7,491 bases of DNA, from positions 1-7,491 of the forward strand of contig JAFYUX010000157.1 in assembly GCA_017549385.1 (NCBI GenBank). Reading direction: 5' to 3'. Shown in pieces: positions 6,464 to 7,491 of this stretch. Position 1 is the stretch's first letter. Each line of letters opens with the position of its first letter. This stretch comes from Bacillota bacterium (lineage in GTDB: Bacteria; Bacillota; Clostridia; Peptostreptococcales; Anaerovoracaceae). The notes below the pieces were generated by a model. It was not told where the DNA came from, made no database searches, and saw only the letters and a program-made list of their open reading frames with translations. A program made the translations under genes and the position numbers.

Positions 6464-6492
6464 TTGCAAAGAAATCGAACTTAGTGTATAAT
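6464..6492 (+). promoter_or_regulatory. Promoter of the NlpC/P60 hydrolase gene
   Basis: TTGCAA (6464-6469, 4 of 6 matches) and a perfect TATAAT (6487-6492) are separated by 17 bp. The predicted start is 6499-6500, which coincides with the first base of the leader's closing stem, and the 5' UTR is about 137 nt. Confidence 0.7.
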
Positions 6493-6498
6493 CCAAAC

Positions 6499-6630
6499 TG
6501 TGTTAAAAAATCGGCAAACTTGTGCAGGTATTTTCGGCAAGGTTATATGAGAGAAATCGGCAGCTCTCTTATGATTTAAATATCTCCACGTTTAACACAA
6601 AAGTTGAAACAAATAGATACGAAGGGAGTT
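6499..6630 (+). ncRNA. Putative structured 5' leader (possible cis-regulatory RNA), family not recognised
   Basis: TGTGTTAAA (6499-6507) pairs perfectly with TTTAACACA (6591-6599), closing an 83-nt region from the predicted first base. Inside are a hairpin GAGAG/CTCTC (6549-6553 with 6564-6568, extended past one mismatch by ATA/TAT) and a weaker helix CTTG/CAAG (6519-6522 with 6538-6541). The tract 6562-6570 can instead pair with 6622-6630, covering the SD AAGGGAG (6622-6628), over 9 bp including two G-U pairs. This would be mutually exclusive with the GAGAG hairpin and suggests translational control. It lacks the conserved cores I know for c-di-AMP (ydaO) and c-di-GMP riboswitches. Structure is inferred by eye, without covariation support. 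Confidence 0.4.
6511..6562 (+). repeat. Three TCGGCA direct repeats at exact 23-nt spacing
   Basis: TCGGCA occurs at 6511-6516, 6534-6539 and 6557-6562. Each copy is preceded by A- or T-rich bases (AAA, TTT, AAA), and the first two continue to TCGGCAA. All are downstream of the predicted transcription start, so they are present in the leader RNA as well as in DNA. Confidence 0.6.
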
Positions 6631-6635
6631 TTTCC

Positions 6636-7491
6636 ATGGGTTCGAGACGAGTAATAAGCTTAGTCTTATCTTTCTTATTGACATTTTTATGCTTAACGGT
6701 AGGTGTTACCGTTACAGCGTTCGCAGAAACAAATGATGTAGAGATCACAAATCAGTACGATATCTCTGCAGACAGACTTTATGTTTACGGCCTTTTTAAG
6801 GGCGGTGAAGAAGGTTACAATCTTGAAAGCGAATCAGACAGAGTACAGGCGGCAGTTATGCTGGTTAGATTACTGGGTGCTGAGGAGCAGGTTCTTAAGA
6901 ACACTTATTACCATCCATACACAGACGTTCCAAAGTGGGCATCAAATTATGTAGGATACCTTTACCAGAACGAAATTATTCTTACAACAGAAAAAGATAA
7001 ATTTGGTCCAGACGAAAAGATCAGTGCTACTGATTATACTGTTGGCGTTCTTTCTGCTCTTGGCTATCACAAGGTAGATGCAGGCGATAGGGAAAAGGCA
7101 GTATACAGAGCAGCAAAAAATGCTGGTCTTCTTACAGCGGAAGAAGTATCTCTCATCAGCGAAACTGAGTTTAACAGAGGTACTATGGTTTATATTTCTG
7201 AAAAGGCATTAAACACAAAGATTAAGGGCGCACAGGTTACTCTTTATGAAAAGCTCGACAAGGCGGGCATCATCAAGAATCTCCCAGAGCCTACTGATGA
7301 AATCAGATACGGAAAGACTGCAGTTAAATTAGCAAATGCTAAAAAGGCTGCTGCAAATATTATTACAAAAGCAAAAGAAAACGTGGGCGTTAGATACAGA
7401 AGTGGTGGCAGATCACCTGCAACTGGTTTTGACTGCTCAGGTTACGTTGGCTACACTCTCGTTCAGAGTGGTGTTTGGGACAGATACTATG
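6636..7491 (+). CDS. Secreted SLH-like / NlpC-P60 peptidoglycan endopeptidase (C-terminus off the right edge)
   Basis: The reading frame is open for 285 codons to the window edge. ATG 6636 follows AAGGGAG (6622-6628) by 7 nt. Residues 1-30 form a signal peptide: a basic start (MGSRR), a hydrophobic core at about 6-24, and an AFA cleavage site before E31. Residues about 43-143 resemble S-layer homology repeats, with YGLFKGG (51-57), a helix VQAAVMLVRLLG (70-81), the TDVPKWASNYVGYLYQ block (96-111) and FGPDEKIS (123-130). Such repeats anchor proteins to wall polymers. A lysine- and alanine-rich linker leads into an NlpC/P60 domain: ITKAKENVGVRYRSGG (243-258) and FDCSGYVGY (265-273), with C267 as the expected nucleophile. 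The catalytic His lies beyond the edge. The family cleaves stem peptides, typically D-Glu-DAP bonds. No Glu or Asp typical of the fullest SLH consensus was checked, so SLH is a likely rather than certain label. The gene has its own promoter and leader. Confidence 0.88.
   Translation, partial: MGSRRVISLVLSFLLTFLCLTVGVTVTAFAETNDVEITNQYDISADRLYVYGLFKGGEEGYNLESESDRVQAAVMLVRLLGAEEQVLKNTYYHPYTDVPKWASNYVGYLYQNEIILTTEKDKFGPDEKISATDYTVGVLSALGYHKVDAGDREKAVYRAAKNAGLLTAEEVSLISETEFNRGTMVYISEKALNTKIKGAQVTLYEKLDKAGIIKNLPEPTDEIRYGKTAVKLANAKKAAANIITKAKENVGVRYRSGGRSPATGFDCSGYVGYTLVQSGVWDRYY

Noticed and set aside
6499..6599. Known c-di-AMP (ydaO) or c-di-GMP riboswitch in the NlpC/P60 leader.
   Set aside because: ydaO riboswitches often precede wall hydrolase genes, and a GGCAAAC string here recalls the c-di-GMP-I core. 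The rest of either conserved core is absent by eye, so I did not name the class.

Overview
This window looks like part of a low- to moderate-GC Firmicute chromosome, most likely a Clostridia-type anaerobe. The evidence is the tight housekeeping block priA-def-fmt-rsmB, strong AAGGAG-type ribosome binding sites, consensus sigma-A-like promoters, a QueH-type epoxyqueuosine reductase, and a secreted S-layer-homology-like/NlpC-P60 wall hydrolase. Arg is mostly AGA, and CTC/CTT are common Leu codons. No 16S or other direct taxonomic marker is present, so the lineage is an inference.

Layout. Positions 1-719 (minus strand) hold most of an arginase/ureohydrolase-family enzyme whose C-terminus lies off the left edge. 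A 141-bp divergent intergenic region (720-860) carries a near-consensus promoter (TTCACA-17-TATAAT) facing right and a possible extended -10 facing left. Positions 861-6384 form one rightward gene cluster, queH-priA-def-fmt-rsmB. It is closely packed: queH and priA overlap by ATGA, def follows priA after 32 bp, fmt follows def after 63 bp containing a hairpin, and rsmB follows fmt after 3-12 bp depending on its start codon. A 10-bp GAAA-loop hairpin terminator ends it at 6440. A new transcription unit with its own promoter (TTGCAA-17-TATAAT), a leader of about 137 nt and a strong SD then begins, encoding a secreted wall hydrolase that runs off the right edge.

How the genes fit together. The cluster serves translation and replication. 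QueH makes queuosine in tRNA, PriA restarts forks, Fmt formylates initiator Met-tRNA, Def removes the formyl group from nascent proteins, and RsmB methylates 16S rRNA. The NlpC/P60 gene is separate in function and in transcription.

Most interesting region. The 251 bp between rsmB and the NlpC/P60 gene are dense with signals. They hold a direct repeat TGTAAC-N5-TGTAAC that matches the published WalR (YycF/VicR) box, the terminator, the promoter, and a leader RNA. The leader has a 9-bp closing stem, three TCGGCA copies at exactly 23-nt spacing, and a pyrimidine tract that can pair either with an upstream GAGAG or with the gene's own SD. I do not recognise this leader as a known riboswitch class. 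A second point of interest is a 19-nt palindromic repeat found twice, once between def and fmt and once apparently inside the N-terminal extension of QueH.
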